From: Jacaranda mimosifolia
Lineage: Eukaryota; Streptophyta; Magnoliopsida; Lamiales; Bignoniaceae
Assembly: GCA_018894105.1 (NCBI GenBank)
Contig: CM032131.1
Span: forward strand, 1,762,501 to 1,826,500
Reading direction: 5' to 3'
Length of the DNA: 64,000 bases
This document shows, one piece after another, positions 9,796 to 21,860 of the stretch (its first letter is position 1; every line of letters begins with the position of its first letter). Made by a program: the position numbers and the translations under genes. Under the pieces are notes generated by a model, which had not been told where the DNA came from, did no database searches, and saw only the letters and a program-made list of their open reading frames with translations.

Positions 9796-10126
9796 TTTAC
9801 GAGTGGAACTCATAAATGAGGGAGTTGATCAGAACCATTGATTTTCAATAATTTCTCATTTTGATATGTGATTTAGTCACATCCTTCAAGGATTCAACCT
9901 CTATAAATGGACTCCCTCAGTCCCACTACTTACCTTAATTCTTTATTTTCTCAATCAGTGCCCCATATCGAGATTCGACCTTCCAACATGTTAGCCAATA
10001 GCCTCCTACCTCACCTTGAGGATACCCATTTAGCAAGCAGGTGCACATTTCATTTTTACCTACCCTTGTTTTCTCTGACAATTTTATTGTTATATTTTAT
10101 TCATTAATTTTTACACCCACTACCTC

Positions 10127-12563
10127 ATGGCTAGCAGTTCTTCATCTTCTTCTTCTTCTTTGAGTAGTAGTGGTTGGAGCTCAGGGTCGGACTATTCGAG
10201 CTCCGACCATGGTGGTCGAGGTGCTGAGCACCTCAATTCTTTGTAAACCCTAAAGATGAGAACGATCCCTTGAATTCTCTTAGTAAAGTCGACCCTAAGG
10301 TCTTTGCCTCTCTGCATAGTAAATGTTTCATTCCTCATAGTTATAGGATCATAATGCCATAAGTTGGGCAAAAGATGTATCAATCCCCACCCAATTGCTT
10401 AGCTTTTCATATTCTAGTCCTGGAGGCTGGATTAAGATTCCTGATAGCTGAGCCTTTAGCCAACATCATTAGAAATTCATGTGTCTGTCCAACATAATTA
10501 GTTCCCAACTCTATTCGCAACATCTTAGGCTTCATCATAATTACACATTATTTTAATATTAAGCCCTCTTTTATCAATTTTTGGCACCTTTTTCACATCA
10601 ACCCCTCTACTCGCTCGGGAGATTGAGGCTTTTATTACTTGACTGCCCGTCAGATTTTTAAACTTCTAACTAATCTCCTGAGCTCTACTGGCTCTTGGCG
10701 TAACAAATGGTTTTATACAAAAGCCCCTACATAGTCCCTGGAATGTTCCTCGTGAATGGCGGGATGACAAGCCGACCTTCTCCTCTAATGAGGAGCCTTC
10801 CTGGGATGAGGGCTTCATTGAAGAACATCTAACTACTCGTTTGTTCGACTTTCATGACCTCTTTAGTGAAGAGACTCTCAAGCTTGTTGACCTCTCACCT
10901 GCTAGGCTCCGACCTAAAAAGACGCTTGGTAATTTTTAAATATTTCTTTTCACTTTTCAGTATTTTCTAACTCCTTTCTTTTTATTTTTCTTTTTTGTAG
11001 AAATGATGGCCTTTAAGGCGATGACTGCTAACCTTATGAAGCAAAAGAAGGTAGAGGCTGTAGCTGCTAAGAAACATAAGTGTGGTGAGGGCAACTCCAC
11101 TCCTGCAATTGATGTAGCTCGGGTCTCCTTGCACCTTTCTATGATACCAACTTGTTCTCAACAAGTGCAACTCCCCAGCATGCTCAAACTGAAGAGCTTG
11201 TGCCTCTGGCACCTACTCCCTTTAGGTTAATCCCTGTGACCACTGAGGAGACAACGCACTACTTCAATCCCACCATCAACTTATTCGAGGGGAAAGGTCT
11301 GACCTTTACATCACCAGATGAATCAGCTCTTCCCACCAACAAAGGTAAAGAAAAGGTCGGAGGTGAGGCCTCTCAAGCCAGCCTATATAGCCGTTCGACA
11401 CATTCTAGTGGTTGCACTATTTTCTTGAAGCAATGCCAAACTATTGAGGCCGCTACCAATCCCGAGAACACTACAGCTCCCTCAGCTATACTTGTTCCAC
11501 CAGTCGACGATAGGGCTTTGGAGGCAGGTCATTAGCTAACTCAAAAGTTGGAAGTACTATACCTTTTTGCTCATGAGAATGCCTCTCTTCGCCGACCTGT
11601 GGTCAACCCCTAATTCATTCTGACAAGTGACATAGAAGGTGGATCTTACGACATGTACAATAGCTGCATAAGAGAAGGGAACCAAACCCTATTTGATGTC
11701 CAGCCCTTTCTGCTTTGTTGAGGAGCATTTGGCGCATACCCAAATGTGGGTACTTTTGATCTTAAAGTCCCTAACTTACCTCATGTTTTTACTAATATTA
11801 TTATATTTATTTTATTAGCAAGAATTATCCGTTCGACCTTGTTTATGCCTTGAAGGCTACAATGTTTGCTCATGTGTTGGCTATATAATGTGCTTTCTTC
11901 TGTGACTGTCGTGTAATGATGGAAGCCGAAGTCGACGATTTGAACATCGAGCTGAAGAGACTGCAAGATGAGGTTTCCACTTTTCCTTCGAGGCTCTAGG
12001 AGAGCACTAAAGCTAAAGATGCTGCCATCCAAGAGAAAGATAAGAAGATTGCAGACTTAGGGAAGGAGATAGTGCAGTTGAAATTCGACCCGGCAACCTC
12101 TTAGAAAAAAGCAAACGACCTATCTTCCAAGTTTGATGCTGAGGAAAAAAAAAAAGCAATTTGAGACAGGTCGTAAGAAAGGCATCGGCAAGTACCAACA
12201 ATCATTATCTTTTAGGACAAACTCTATGACACTCGTCATGTTGGAGTTCAAGACTTCATGCAATCCTAGGTCTTTACATTAGCAGTCGCCTAAAAAGCTA
12301 GCTCGAAAGGTTTCAACATTTTTTACAAATGCCAATTGCAGCTTGAAAAGCTTGGTGGGCTTAAGGAAGGATTCGACGTCGATCTGCTTGACCCTAGTAA
12401 GACTGAAGATCTCAAGGACTATCAAGACGTCCCTCTTCCTGATCTTTCAAAAGAGAAGTTTGGATACGTATTCCAAGAGTTAACCAATCCCGAAGATGCG
12501 GCATCGGGTGTTGACATGGGTTCAAGACTTTTAAGAACATCATCCCAGCCGCCCAGTCTTTAG
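10127..12563 (+). pseudogene. Antisense ORF of the Tat element (gypsy-type 'transposon' protein), broken
   Basis: This is coding-like sequence on the strand opposite pol. It begins with an ATG and a poly-Ser run followed by WSSGSDYSSSDHGG, then degenerates through several frames. Around 10640 it has GFYYLTAR, matching FYYLTARP of the second element near 57900. Around 11930-12100 there is a coiled-coil stretch (Glu/Lys/Leu heptads). The last open part (12336-12563) is acidic. The equivalent protein in the second element resembles the Pfam family 'putative gypsy type transposon' (Transposase_28), whose role is unknown. Antisense ORFs between pol and the 3' LTR are known from Grande and Retand. 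Stops occur throughout. Confidence 0.6.
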
Positions 12564-12599
12564 ATTAGAGTTCATCGACTCCTTTTGCCCCTTTTTGAT

Positions 12600-13300
12600 A
12601 TTTCATGTATCTCGACTCAGCCCCATATTTCGCGTGCAAATCATGGAACCTAGTCGAATGGCTCATCTATTTGCTTTTTAACATATATTTTCCTTATGTC
12701 ACAACCTGGCAGTAGCCTTATAATGAGATTCTTATAAGCCAATTGTTACCTTAAAGATTTTGTATTTTGTGGTCTTTTCCAGACCTTATTTTATAAACGC
12801 ATTTCTTTCTTCTATTATGCTTCTTTTTCCTTGATCTCCTTTAGATGAACTCTTGTTGGTGGTCTTTTTCAAATTATGCTTCCTTATAATTCTTTGTGAA
12901 TGGTCCTTCTTAGAACTTGTTTCTTTAATGATGTAAGTTCTTTATGTTATTCATGTGCTATTTTCAACCTTTTCTAAGTTGAGAACTTTTTACTACAGTT
13001 CTCGTTTCGTAGTGCTCGACCTGGTGCTGAGTTGGTCAATTGATTGCAGATTAACCAATCATGCTTTGACCTTTTCTAGGTCAGGGACTATTTTAATATA
13101 GTTCTTGTCTCATTGCTCTCGACGTGGTGGTCTACCTCTCGCTAAAATTGTAGGACCATTCTCAGATCTTATTGACTTGGTCGATTATCGACCTATTGTG
13201 TGACCTTTCTCAGATCTTGTACTTCTACTGCTATTAAACATCGATAATAGGACAAGAAAAAGAGATGGTAGTTATAGATATGATTTCAAAAGAGATACAG
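12600..13300. other. Non-coding stretch between antisense ORF and integrase
   Basis: Imperfect repetition of phrases such as GACCTTTTCTAGGTC and CTTTCTCAGATCTT gives it a loosely repetitive character. This is the same position in which the second element carries a clear tandem-repeat block (60231-60597). No gene seen. Confidence 0.5.
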
Positions 13301-13329
13301 GTAAGGAAATACAGAAGATCAATATCAAA

Positions 13330-14703
13330 ACCTAAAGCCAAAAAGCTTTATGCGTAGAATTTCTTCGAATTCTGTATTCCTCATGATCGTGGGAGGTCCT
13401 TCCTGTCGAGCGTCTGCAACCTGTACGCTCTATTTTTTGCCACTTTGATGACCTTAAATGGTCCTTCCTAGTTTGGATCTAACTTACCGACATATTTAGA
13501 TACTTCCGTCTTTTTCAAGACCAAGTCCCTGACCTCCAGACTTTTTACCTTCACCTTCTTATTATAATTCTTTGTTGTCTGCCTTTTTTGTAAAAGGATA
13601 CACCCGCTGCTGCATCTCTGGCTTCTTCAATAACATCCAGATCGAAAGCTCATTTGTCAATGTTATCTTGTTGGTCGAACTCTAGCACTTTGAAGGTTTG
13701 TATTCCAATTTCTGCAGGAATTACTGCCTTCGACCCATAGACCATGTGAAAAGGTGTTTCTCCTATTGAGGTTCTAAGTGTCTTCTGTAGGCCTACAATA
13801 CTCCTGGAAGCTCATCAATCCATGCCCCTGTTGCATCATATAACCTCTTTTTTATGTTGTCCAAGAGAGTTTTATTGGTCTTTTCAGTTTGAATATTGGC
13901 TTGGCGGCATCCAACATATGTGAAATTCTATTGTGTCTTTGTTTCCTTGCACCATTCTAAAATCTTCTTCCCTTAAAACTGAGGGCCATTATCTGAAATG
14001 ATGATCCTATGGATTCCAAAACGACACACTATGTTTCTCCAAAGAAAGTTCATGACCTCTGTCTTTAATATCTTGATCACAACTTCCGCTTCAACGCATT
14101 TACTAAAGTATTCAACCACAATAATGGCATATTTCTTCTGACCTCTTGCGGGAGGAAAAGATCCTATAATAGAATATCTATCCCCCACATGTCGAAAGGG
14201 TATGAGATCTTTATCGACTTCATTTCAACTCTAGGTTTATGAATCAGGTCGGCATATAACTGGCATTCCCTACACTTTTTGGCAAATTTAGTAGCATTTT
14301 TCACTAGCATAGGCCAGAAATATCCTTGCCTAGTAACTTTTTGAGCCAGTGCATGACCTCCTGAGTGATTGCCACAACTACCCTTATGTACCACCTTTAA
14401 GACATATTCCACTTGGTCTTCATCTAAACATCTTAAAAGTGGTCCACTGAATGACCTCTTATACAGTTCCTCTTTCAATATGGTGAATCTCAGTGCTTGC
14501 CTTTGCACTCTCCTCATTGCTCCCTGATCCACAGAGAGATCTCCATCTTTCAAGTAGGATATGATCTCTTTTTTCCAACTATCTCGTTCAGGGTTAACCA
14601 ACCCAGTGATCATGACCTCTTTTTCAGAAGCCTTTTGGTCGTGAATGATGGGTTCTTCCGATGTAATTATCGTCACTTTTTTTGTTCTAAATCCACTAAC
14701 CAT
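13330..14703 (-). pseudogene. Integrase of the Tat element, broken
   Basis: Read on the minus strand: a zinc-binding HHCC domain (HKGSCGNHSGGHA ... KKCRECQ), then the catalytic core with first Asp in FDMWGIDILL, second Asp in ISDNGPQF and the Glu in QTEKTNKTLLD, so all three acidic positions survive. The C-terminal domain (about 13330-13600) is recognisable but full of stops. Frames overlap at 14164-14188, so a frameshift splits the core after the first Asp. Integrase would insert the cDNA into the genome. Confidence 0.8.
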
Positions 14704-14785
14704 GTTAGCAAACTTAGATAAGGAGTCGGCCCTTTCATTTTTCGTTCTTAGTATCTACACCATCTGAAAGTTTTCAATCTGCTTT

Positions 14786-15160
14786 GTGAGACCTCTTACC
14801 TTTTCCAAATATTTTCTCATTGTTTCCTCTTTGGCCTCATACATTCTACTGAACTGGTTGGCAATTAGTTGCGAATCTATGAACATAACAAGATCTTTGA
14901 CCTATAGCTTTATCACCATCTTTAATGCAGCTGTGATGGCCTTATATTCTGCTTCGTTATTAGCCACTTGGAACTGGAGTTTTAGAGCGAAATCTAGTTC
15001 ATCCCCCAAAGGACTTCTAAACCAGATTCCTGCACTACTTCTCTGAGCCATCGATGACCCATCCACGTGCACTAACCATCGATTGATCGAGAGAGAATTA
15101 ACCTCCATGGGTCGTTCTGTCTTTTCTTCTCCTATCTTTATCAAAAAGTCAACTAACACC
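14786..15160 (-). pseudogene. Second, archaeal-type RNase H domain (aRNH) of the Tat element
   Basis: Contains WLVHVDGSS (first catalytic Asp region) and VANNEAEYKAI (Glu region), with a small hydrophobic segment to the end. This domain follows the ordinary RNase H and is a hallmark of the Tat lineage. It is interrupted by stops after MVIKL. Confidence 0.75.
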
Positions 15161-15179
15161 TACACCTTCATGGCCATTC

Positions 15180-15700
15180 TGCTTTGAAATTCTATGGAGA
15201 ATTCACTCAACTCCATGGCCCATTTCACTAGCCTCCCAAATAGGTCAGGGTTTCTGCAGTATTTCCCTTAGAGGTTGATTAGTCAAAACCACTATGTGAT
15301 GAGCCTGAAAATAGGGTCTTAACTTTCTTGCAGTCGTGATGAATGTTAGCGCAAATTTCTCAATCTCATTGTATCTTTTCTCTGCTACCTGCAACACTTT
15401 ATTGATGTAATATACAGGCTTATGATGATTCCCCATAGCTTTTGCTATTACCGAGCTCACAACCTCTTTTGCCATAGATATGTATAAGTACAAGGTTTCT
15501 CCCGCCACGGGCTTCTCTAGGAAGGGTGCAGAGCTAAGATACTTTTTCAGATCTTGAAATGCTCGCTCATACTCCTCAGTCCAAGCGAAGTCTCTGAGGT
15601 TTCTCAACCTCTTAAAGAAGGGCAAGCTCCTTTCAGCCATACACGCTATGAACCTTGCTAGCGCCACTATCCGACTTATTAATTGTTGGACCTCTCTAGC
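15180..15700 (-). pseudogene. RT connection and RNase H1 domain of the Tat element
   Basis: Reads ALARFIACMAERSLPFFKRL, then FAWTEEYERAFQDLK, KPVYYINKVL and ARKLRPYFQAHHI, the standard gypsy RT thumb / RNase H block. It is the continuation of the RT at 17083 and is separated from it only by the hAT-like insertion at 15709-17074. If the insertion and one target copy are disregarded, the frame runs through the junction. Confidence 0.8.
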
Positions 15701-15708
15701 ATTCCTAG

Positions 15709-17074
15709 TAGGCCAGTCAATGGGGAGGGTATTGCCCCCCCAAACCCATATCTTAATATACCCAAATAATTAGACCCTGTATTTACCTTACCCTACTCTA
15801 CCCATAGATCCAATTAGACCCATACCCTAAAATACCCAAATAATAAACCCTAAACGAGACCCTACCTTACCCTATCAAACCCAAGACCCATTGGGTTTAT
15901 GGTTGGGTCTAGTTTATTAGATCCAATTTTTGGATTGTATTTTGACTTGACTAATTTTTTCATCTTTTCTAAATTTTCGTAGTGTCAATTAAAATGCTAA
16001 AATTATCTAATATTTTAATGTTAGAGTAATTTATTAATATTGGCTAAGTTTTTTGGCATATTTTAAAAAAGCTAACTCAATTTTTTAAAATTAAAAAAAG
16101 AGTATGCATTTAATTTTAGTCTTTTAATTTAATTTAATTTATATATTTAATTTTTGGTATATTAAACAAATAAGAACCACAATAGTATGTATCACTTTTT
16201 TCTCTCTTCCCCATATTATGTTTTTTTCTCTCTATTTTTCCTCTAATATATTATTTTTTCTTTCTTTAACTTTATTGTTTTCATTTTTTTGAAATATTAT
16301 TATTTCATGTAATATATTCAATCAAATATATGTAAATAGTAGGAAAATATTTAATTTTATGTTATTGAAAATTTGAATATGTAGCACCAAAATATAAAAA
16401 TCTTTCTTTCTCCATTGACCAAAGCTAATGAAAATAAATAAATTCAAAATAATTTTAAATGTATTAAAAATTTAAATATACACTTCAAGTATGCCATGAT
16501 TATTATTATAAATTTAATTTTGATATAAGTAATTTGAGTTAACTAGTTAAATTTAGTATTTAGATAATAAATAATTTTGAGGTAGGCCTATCAATGGATC
16601 GAATTTTAATTTGAATTTGATCTGAATTTTAGGATTTTTATCCGATTAAAATATTCAATTGATCAGAATTGATTATAAATATTCGTAATCCAAAATCAAT
16701 GATATGAATTTTTGGATTTTTATCCGATTAAAATATTCAATTAATCAGAACTGATTATAAATATTCATAATCCAAAATCAATTATTTTAAATATATTTTT
16801 GGGTTTAGGTTTGACAAAAATAGTAATTAAATAAAGTTTTATGAGTAAAAAATATTAAAGTTGGGAATGAGGGAATTGGAACATGGATATTTAATATTGG
16901 GTATTAGGTATTTGGGTATTCTATGGGTATAGATCCTACCTTTACCAATTCTATTTTTTTTTAATAGGTCTGAGTAGGGTCCAAGTCTCATATTTATTTA
17001 TTGGATCTGAGTATGGGTATTATACTATTGTTATGGGCTTGGGTAGGGTAAAACCCTACCCATTGACAGGCCTA
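15709..17074. mobile_element. hAT-like non-autonomous element inserted in pol
   Basis: The termini are TAGGCCAGTCAATGGG and, inverted, TAGGCCTGTCAATGGG. Flanking 8-bp duplications are ATTCCTAG (15701-15708) and ATTCCTGG (17075-17082), one difference. The length is 1366 bp. It has no transposase; the subterminal regions are rich in ACCCTACCC-type repeats in opposite orientation at the two ends, and an internal direct repeat (GGATTTTTATCCGATTAAAA twice, about 75 bp apart near 16630-16740). The 8-bp duplication and TAGG..TGTCAA end are typical of hAT. Confidence 0.85.
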
Positions 17075-17082
17075 ATTCCTGG

Positions 17083-17935
17083 GTGATGGCATTCATAAAA
17101 TGGCCTCTATCTTTTCAGGATTAGTTTTTATTCCTCGTTTAGTAACCATATAACCTTAGAACTTTCCACCCTTAACTCCAAAAGTGCACTTAGTGGGATT
17201 TAAATTCAAACCATATTGGTGCATGATATTGAAAGCCTCCCTCAGGTGCTCTATATGTTCCTCCTTCTTCATGCTCTTAACTAACATGTTGTCTACATAA
17301 ACCTCCATAGTTCAACCTATCTAGTCCTGAAACATTTTATTGACCAATCTCTGATAGGTCCCTCCTATATTTTGCAATCCAAAAGGCATGACCCGAGAGC
17401 AACATACCCCATTCTCCATAACAAACGCTATTTTGTCCATATCCTCAGGAACAATGTGTATCTGATGATAGCCCTGGTAGGCGTCCATCATGCTTAAAAG
17501 AGCACAACCAGCCATAGAATCTACTAACACATCTATTCTGGGTAGAGGATAGGGGTCTTTGGGGCAAGCTTTATTCAAGTCAGTATAATCTGTGCACATT
17601 CTCCACCTTCCACTTGTCTTTGGGACTACCACAACATTAGACAACCATTTAGTAAATTGTACCTCCACTATGAAACTTGCTTCAAATAACTTCCTAACCT
17701 CTTCCTTAATAACTCGATTCCTTTCAACTCCAAAGTTGCATTTCTTCTGTCGAACAAGTCGGGGATTAGGATCTATATTCATATTGTGGACCATAACTTT
17801 GGCGTCTATCCCTTTAAAATCCGCAGGTCCCCATGCAAAGACATCTACATTTTCTCTGAGGAACTCCACCATCAACATCTCATATCGGGATTCATCTGAG
17901 CACCTATTATCATGGTCTTACTTGGATCCCTGAGT
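17083..17935 (-). pseudogene. Reverse transcriptase of the Tat element, broken
   Basis: From FLRENVDVFAWGPADFKGID through WRMCTDYTDLNKACPKDPYPLPRID, LLSMMDAYQGYHQI and VMPFGLQN to MEVYVDNMLVK. The last block is the catalytic YVDD box, here YVDN, so one metal-binding Asp is lost. A stop splits the frame after FQD (17321), just before the box. The encoded enzyme would copy element RNA into cDNA. It is inactive on two counts. Confidence 0.85.
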
Positions 17936-17939
17936 CGTA

Positions 17940-18760
17940 GCTCTATTTGTTTATGGTCAAAAGGCTCCACTCTCCTTTTTTTTCATCCTCTTGATCAACA
18001 CATATAGGAAACTGCAATTGTCCAACGACTTCTATTCTCACTACTTTACCCTCCTTCAACTTTGGCTTCGTTAGTGACACATTATAACATACTTGCGCTA
18101 CTTTCTGATCGCAGCGTACCTCTCCAATCCCCCATTTGGTTGAAGACTTCATCTTTAAGTGATAGGTAGATATGCTAGCCCGGAACTAATTGAGGCTTGG
18201 CCAGCCCAATACAACATTATAAGCGAAAGGGCAATCCACCATTAGATACTTCAGCATGTTGTCCTCCTCTTGGGCTCAACCCCCAAAGAAGTAGGGAGAT
18301 CGACCGTAACTAGTGGCACGATTTTCGACCCACCAGAACCTATCAAAGGCGTGCAATTGATCGGATGGTCATAACGTCTAAATCCATCTTTTTTAATGTG
18401 CTCGTGAATATTATATCTACCAGAATGCCATTGTCTACTAGCACTTTCTGTACATAAAAATTTGTTATATCAATTGTTATTGACATAGGATCATCATGGG
18501 GTTGTATCACTCTTTCTAGGTCAGTGTAATCAAAGGTGATATAGGCTCAGCATCCTTTTCCAAAATGAAAACATATGGGTTCCTTCGATCCACCTGAGCA
18601 TATTTCTTCCTGGCATTTCTAGAATCCCCACAAGTGGGCCTTCCTACTATCATGTTTATGACTTCTTTCTTGGGAAGATTATCATCATCATACGGAGCGC
18701 AACCTTTTTCCTTATTTTGATGCCTCTCGTGTTTATAATACCTCATTTGCAGACTACATG
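17940..18760 (-). pseudogene. Aspartic protease region of the Tat element, broken
   Basis: The upstream linker has EVINMIVGRPTCGDSRNARKKYA, a conserved phrase before the Tat protease. The active-site region reads VLVDNGILVDIIF, where the catalytic D-S/T-G is D-N-G. Downstream is STKWGIGEVRCDQKVAQ and then the RT. The protease would cut the Gag-Pol polyprotein; the missing Ser/Thr and several stops make it dead. Confidence 0.7.
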
Positions 18761-19049
18761 TCCTGTTCCTTACCTGATCTCCTCTATATCTGCTGACTAG
18801 GGGCTTCTCTTATATATCCTTATGGGGATGCGAAACGAATTCCTTCAGATAACCCTGCCTTATCAACCTTTCAATCTCATCCCTCAAGTGATGGCAATCT
18901 TCAGTGTCGTGTCCTTTGTCACAATGAAATGTGCAATACTGCTTGGAATTCCACTTGTTTGGCGTATCCTACTGCTTTGCTGGCCACCTTATAACATCCG
19001 ATGAGGCTATGGAAAATATGGCTTTGGCCCTGGTGGTTCGTAGGGGTGT

Positions 19050-20090
19050 ATAGTGGTTGAATTTCGATCGGTGTGAGGACTTTCAACGGTCTTTCTCAGA
19101 CCAAGGTCTGCCCATCTCCTATTTCTTTTGTGGCTGTGCTCCTCCTACATTTTTTGACCACTCCTCAACTTTCATCACATTCATTTCCTCTTCATAGACA
19201 TATCTCTCCGCCACTTCCATAAGGGTCTCTACATCTGGAGGTGGTTTTATTGCCAATGCCGGCGCCAGCGAACCCTTCTTGAGGCCGTGGATCAGTATAC
19301 TAACCATCATGTCTATATTAAGGTCAGGTATTTCCAACACTTCATTATTAAAATGACTCATGAAGGTATGGAGAGTCTCATCTTCTTTCTGCCTTATGGT
19401 GAGCAGATATGTAGCGGTCTCTTGGACTTCTTTTTGCTAGCGAAATGATACAAAAATTTCCGACATAACTGGTCGTAGGTTACCACCGTTCCCATCGACA
19501 ATGAGGTAAACCATTTCTGTGCCCGACCATACAGAGTGGTAATGAATATCTTGCAATTGATGGCGTCAGATAGTTTGTACAATTGCATCACGTGTTCAAA
19601 AGCCATCAAGTGCTCTTGATGATCTGAGTTCCCCTCATGCCTCGGAAGGTCAAGTATTTTGAACCCCATAGGTATTGTTTCTGACAAAATCAAAGTACTG
19701 AAGGGAGAGCCTCTTTTTTGCAGAGTGGATCCTTGCTATTCATTCTTCTTAATTTCCTCCAATTTTCTACTCAACTATTCCGCTTAATCACTAATTTCCT
19801 GCACTTCTGTACGTGCCTGTCCTTTGGACTGTCGTTCAATTGACCTTACTTTTTTGCTCCTCTGCATACTTTTTGCGCTTCTGATAACTTTTCTCCTCTC
19901 TTGAGTCCTCTTCGCTTTTGATGACCTATGTCCCCCGTAAACGCTCCGATGGCTCTTCTTGAAATAACTGCCTTAGGAGAGGAAGTCTAGGTGCCAAAGC
20001 TGTACTCGCCAATCTTCTTTTAATGAGCTTGTACGTCACCGTCTTTATGAGAGCTTGTAACTCTAACTGCGTTATTCCAACCATCGGTTC
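19050..20090 (-). pseudogene. Gag of the Tat element, broken
   Basis: The retrotransposon gag core is visible: PMGFKILDLPRHEGNSDHQEHLMAFEHVMQLY, then GRAQKWFTSL and YDQLCRKFLYHF, followed after a frameshift near 19390 by LIHGLKKGSLAPAL and the ERYVYEEEM stretch. A charged N-terminal part (SRKLEEIKKN) lies at about 19740-19800. It would form the capsid-like particle. Confidence 0.8.
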
Positions 20091-20220
20091 AATACAAGGT
20101 ACGTGAGGGGTTTACAGCAACGAAGGTGAATTGGCTCAAATTTTCGGTGTCCCCATATTCTTGCTTAGTGTCACCGCCATAAGCCCTGCTTAACCTAAAG
20201 TTCCAAACACTCAATCCGAT

Positions 20221-20240
20221 TTCCCACAGATGGCTCCTAT
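20221..20240 (-). other. Primer-binding-site-like sequence of the Tat element
   Basis: Directly inside the 5' LTR the minus strand reads AGGAGCCATCTGTGGGAAAT. It resembles the GGCGCCGTCTGTGGGAA sequence that I recall following the 5' LTR in many Tat-lineage elements. The tRNA is not assigned. Confidence 0.5.
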
Positions 20241-20659
20241 TAATGTCGTAAGAAATGACAAACAGTATATTTATCAATAGTTGAGAGGTCGACTAGAGAT
20301 GTGAGCTTGGGTGAGAGTTTAATGGGCGTACTAGTAGAATCAAGTGTGGGTCTTGAGGTCAGAAAGTAGGGACACCTGGTGTATAGTTGGGTATTATATG
20401 TTAATAGATCCTGCTCTAACGGATAAATGAGGGGTATTTATAGTTGATCATGGGGTTAGTTTAGTACTATTTGTCTAATATAGACATCATCTTCTTCATA
20501 CACATGTCGCGGTATGGAGGGTCGAGGTCACCCTGTCCCACGGGTATAGGTCGAGTAGTTGGGCCAACCTGTTTAGAAAAGACACAAATCTTAGGTTATT
20601 TTTAAGATTTTGATTAGAAATAAGGGCATTTACATCTTTTAAAAATTCCTCACTTATCA
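20241..20659 (-). repeat. 5' LTR of the Tat element
   Basis: Aligns with 9362-9775 from TAATGTCGTAAGAAATGAC to CCTCACTTATCA. The outer flank CACGG pairs with CATGG at the other end. Confidence 0.85.
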
Positions 20660-21860
20660 CACGGATTCTTTTGCAGGGCAATGTAACAATTTGAAATGAA
20701 ATTTCAAAGTTGAGTTCACTTGAACAAATCGTTAAGAATGGATGTATAGTTGTTGAGGCTATTTAGAAACTGATAAATTTCCTCCTCTTAAGACTCAATC
20801 AGAAGATTGAAAATGAAAGAATCATATTTGCATGGTACTCATAAGTGAAAGGGTTCGACACTTTATTTACCCATTGATTAAGCTTTGATGATGCTCGAAA
20901 ATCAAGCAAGGTTCTTTTTCGAAAATAGTAGAGTATCGATTTTTTTTTTTTTGGGAATGTAGGCAGAGATATCTTCTCTTATCGAAAGTTCTTCAACATT
21001 GAGAATTTTTGCAAATGATTTTGTGTCTAATTTCTCTCTAGAACTTAGTATTTATACTTTTTAGACTTGATGGACTTAAGCCCATTAGGTTTTTCGATTC
21101 TTTTATGAGCTTGGCTTATCCATTAGGCTCTCTAACTTTTTTACTCGGTTAACTAATTTTAGATCATTAAGTTATTTTGATCAAGTTGCCATATTATCCT
21201 TATAGTCAATTTTTAGCAGTATTAGGCTTCATAAGTTTGTTGCTAGACATTAATTATAAATATTGAGTACTCTTCTATTAACATAAATTATTTCAATAAT
21301 TGTTAATTGAAAGAGCTTAATTAATTGGAGTAACTAGGAGAGTTAATTATTAAATCGCAGTGCATTGTGAGTGAATGACTAATTGATTGATGAACTTAAG
21401 GGGTCACACACAAATACTCAAGAACCCATATGATATGTACAGAGTATTATCTAATTGTTAGGTAATATCTTATAAGGAGTTAGATAAGAGGAATTAATTA
21501 ATTAATAAGCTTAATTAATTTAAGAAGTTAAACTGATGCAATTAAATAAATAGTTTATTCGTTTGGTTATAGAGATTATAGTAGAGATTAATTAATTTGG
21601 TTTGTAGTACTTAGTCAAACTATTTGGCATTATAGATGGGTCGGTTGAATTAAAATTGAATTTTAATTTAAAACCAATTTAATTTGTCTATGCCACTAAC
21701 AAATTATAATCAAGTGTGTTAGCATCACACTTGAATATGCCTTGTGGATAAATATGATGAGAATATGTATCCAACGGTAATGGAAAGTGTAAGGGTGATA
21801 CATAGGTGCATCTTTATGATATTCATCCATTACCCATATATGATAGGAAGTTAGAATATT
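20660..21860. other. AT-rich spacer, no gene seen
   Basis: No open frame with coding character and no clear terminal repeats. It is the genomic flank of the Tat insertion. Confidence 0.4.

Larger units (their letters stand above)
9362..20659 (-). mobile_element. Complete but decayed Ty3/gypsy element, Tat (Ogre/Retand-like) type
   Basis: Two LTRs of about 415 bp bound 11.3 kb of interior, with 5-bp flanks CATGG (left) and CACGG (right). Read on the minus strand the order is LTR, PBS-like site, gag, protease, RT, RNase H, a second RNase H, integrase, non-coding 3' part with an antisense ORF, polypurine tract, LTR. The second, archaeal-type RNase H and the antisense ORF define the Tat lineage. 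Every gene is broken by stops and frameshifts, and the LTRs differ at roughly one base in eight over the first 200 bases by eye, so it is an old insertion. A hAT-like element sits inside pol at 15709-17074. Confidence 0.85.
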
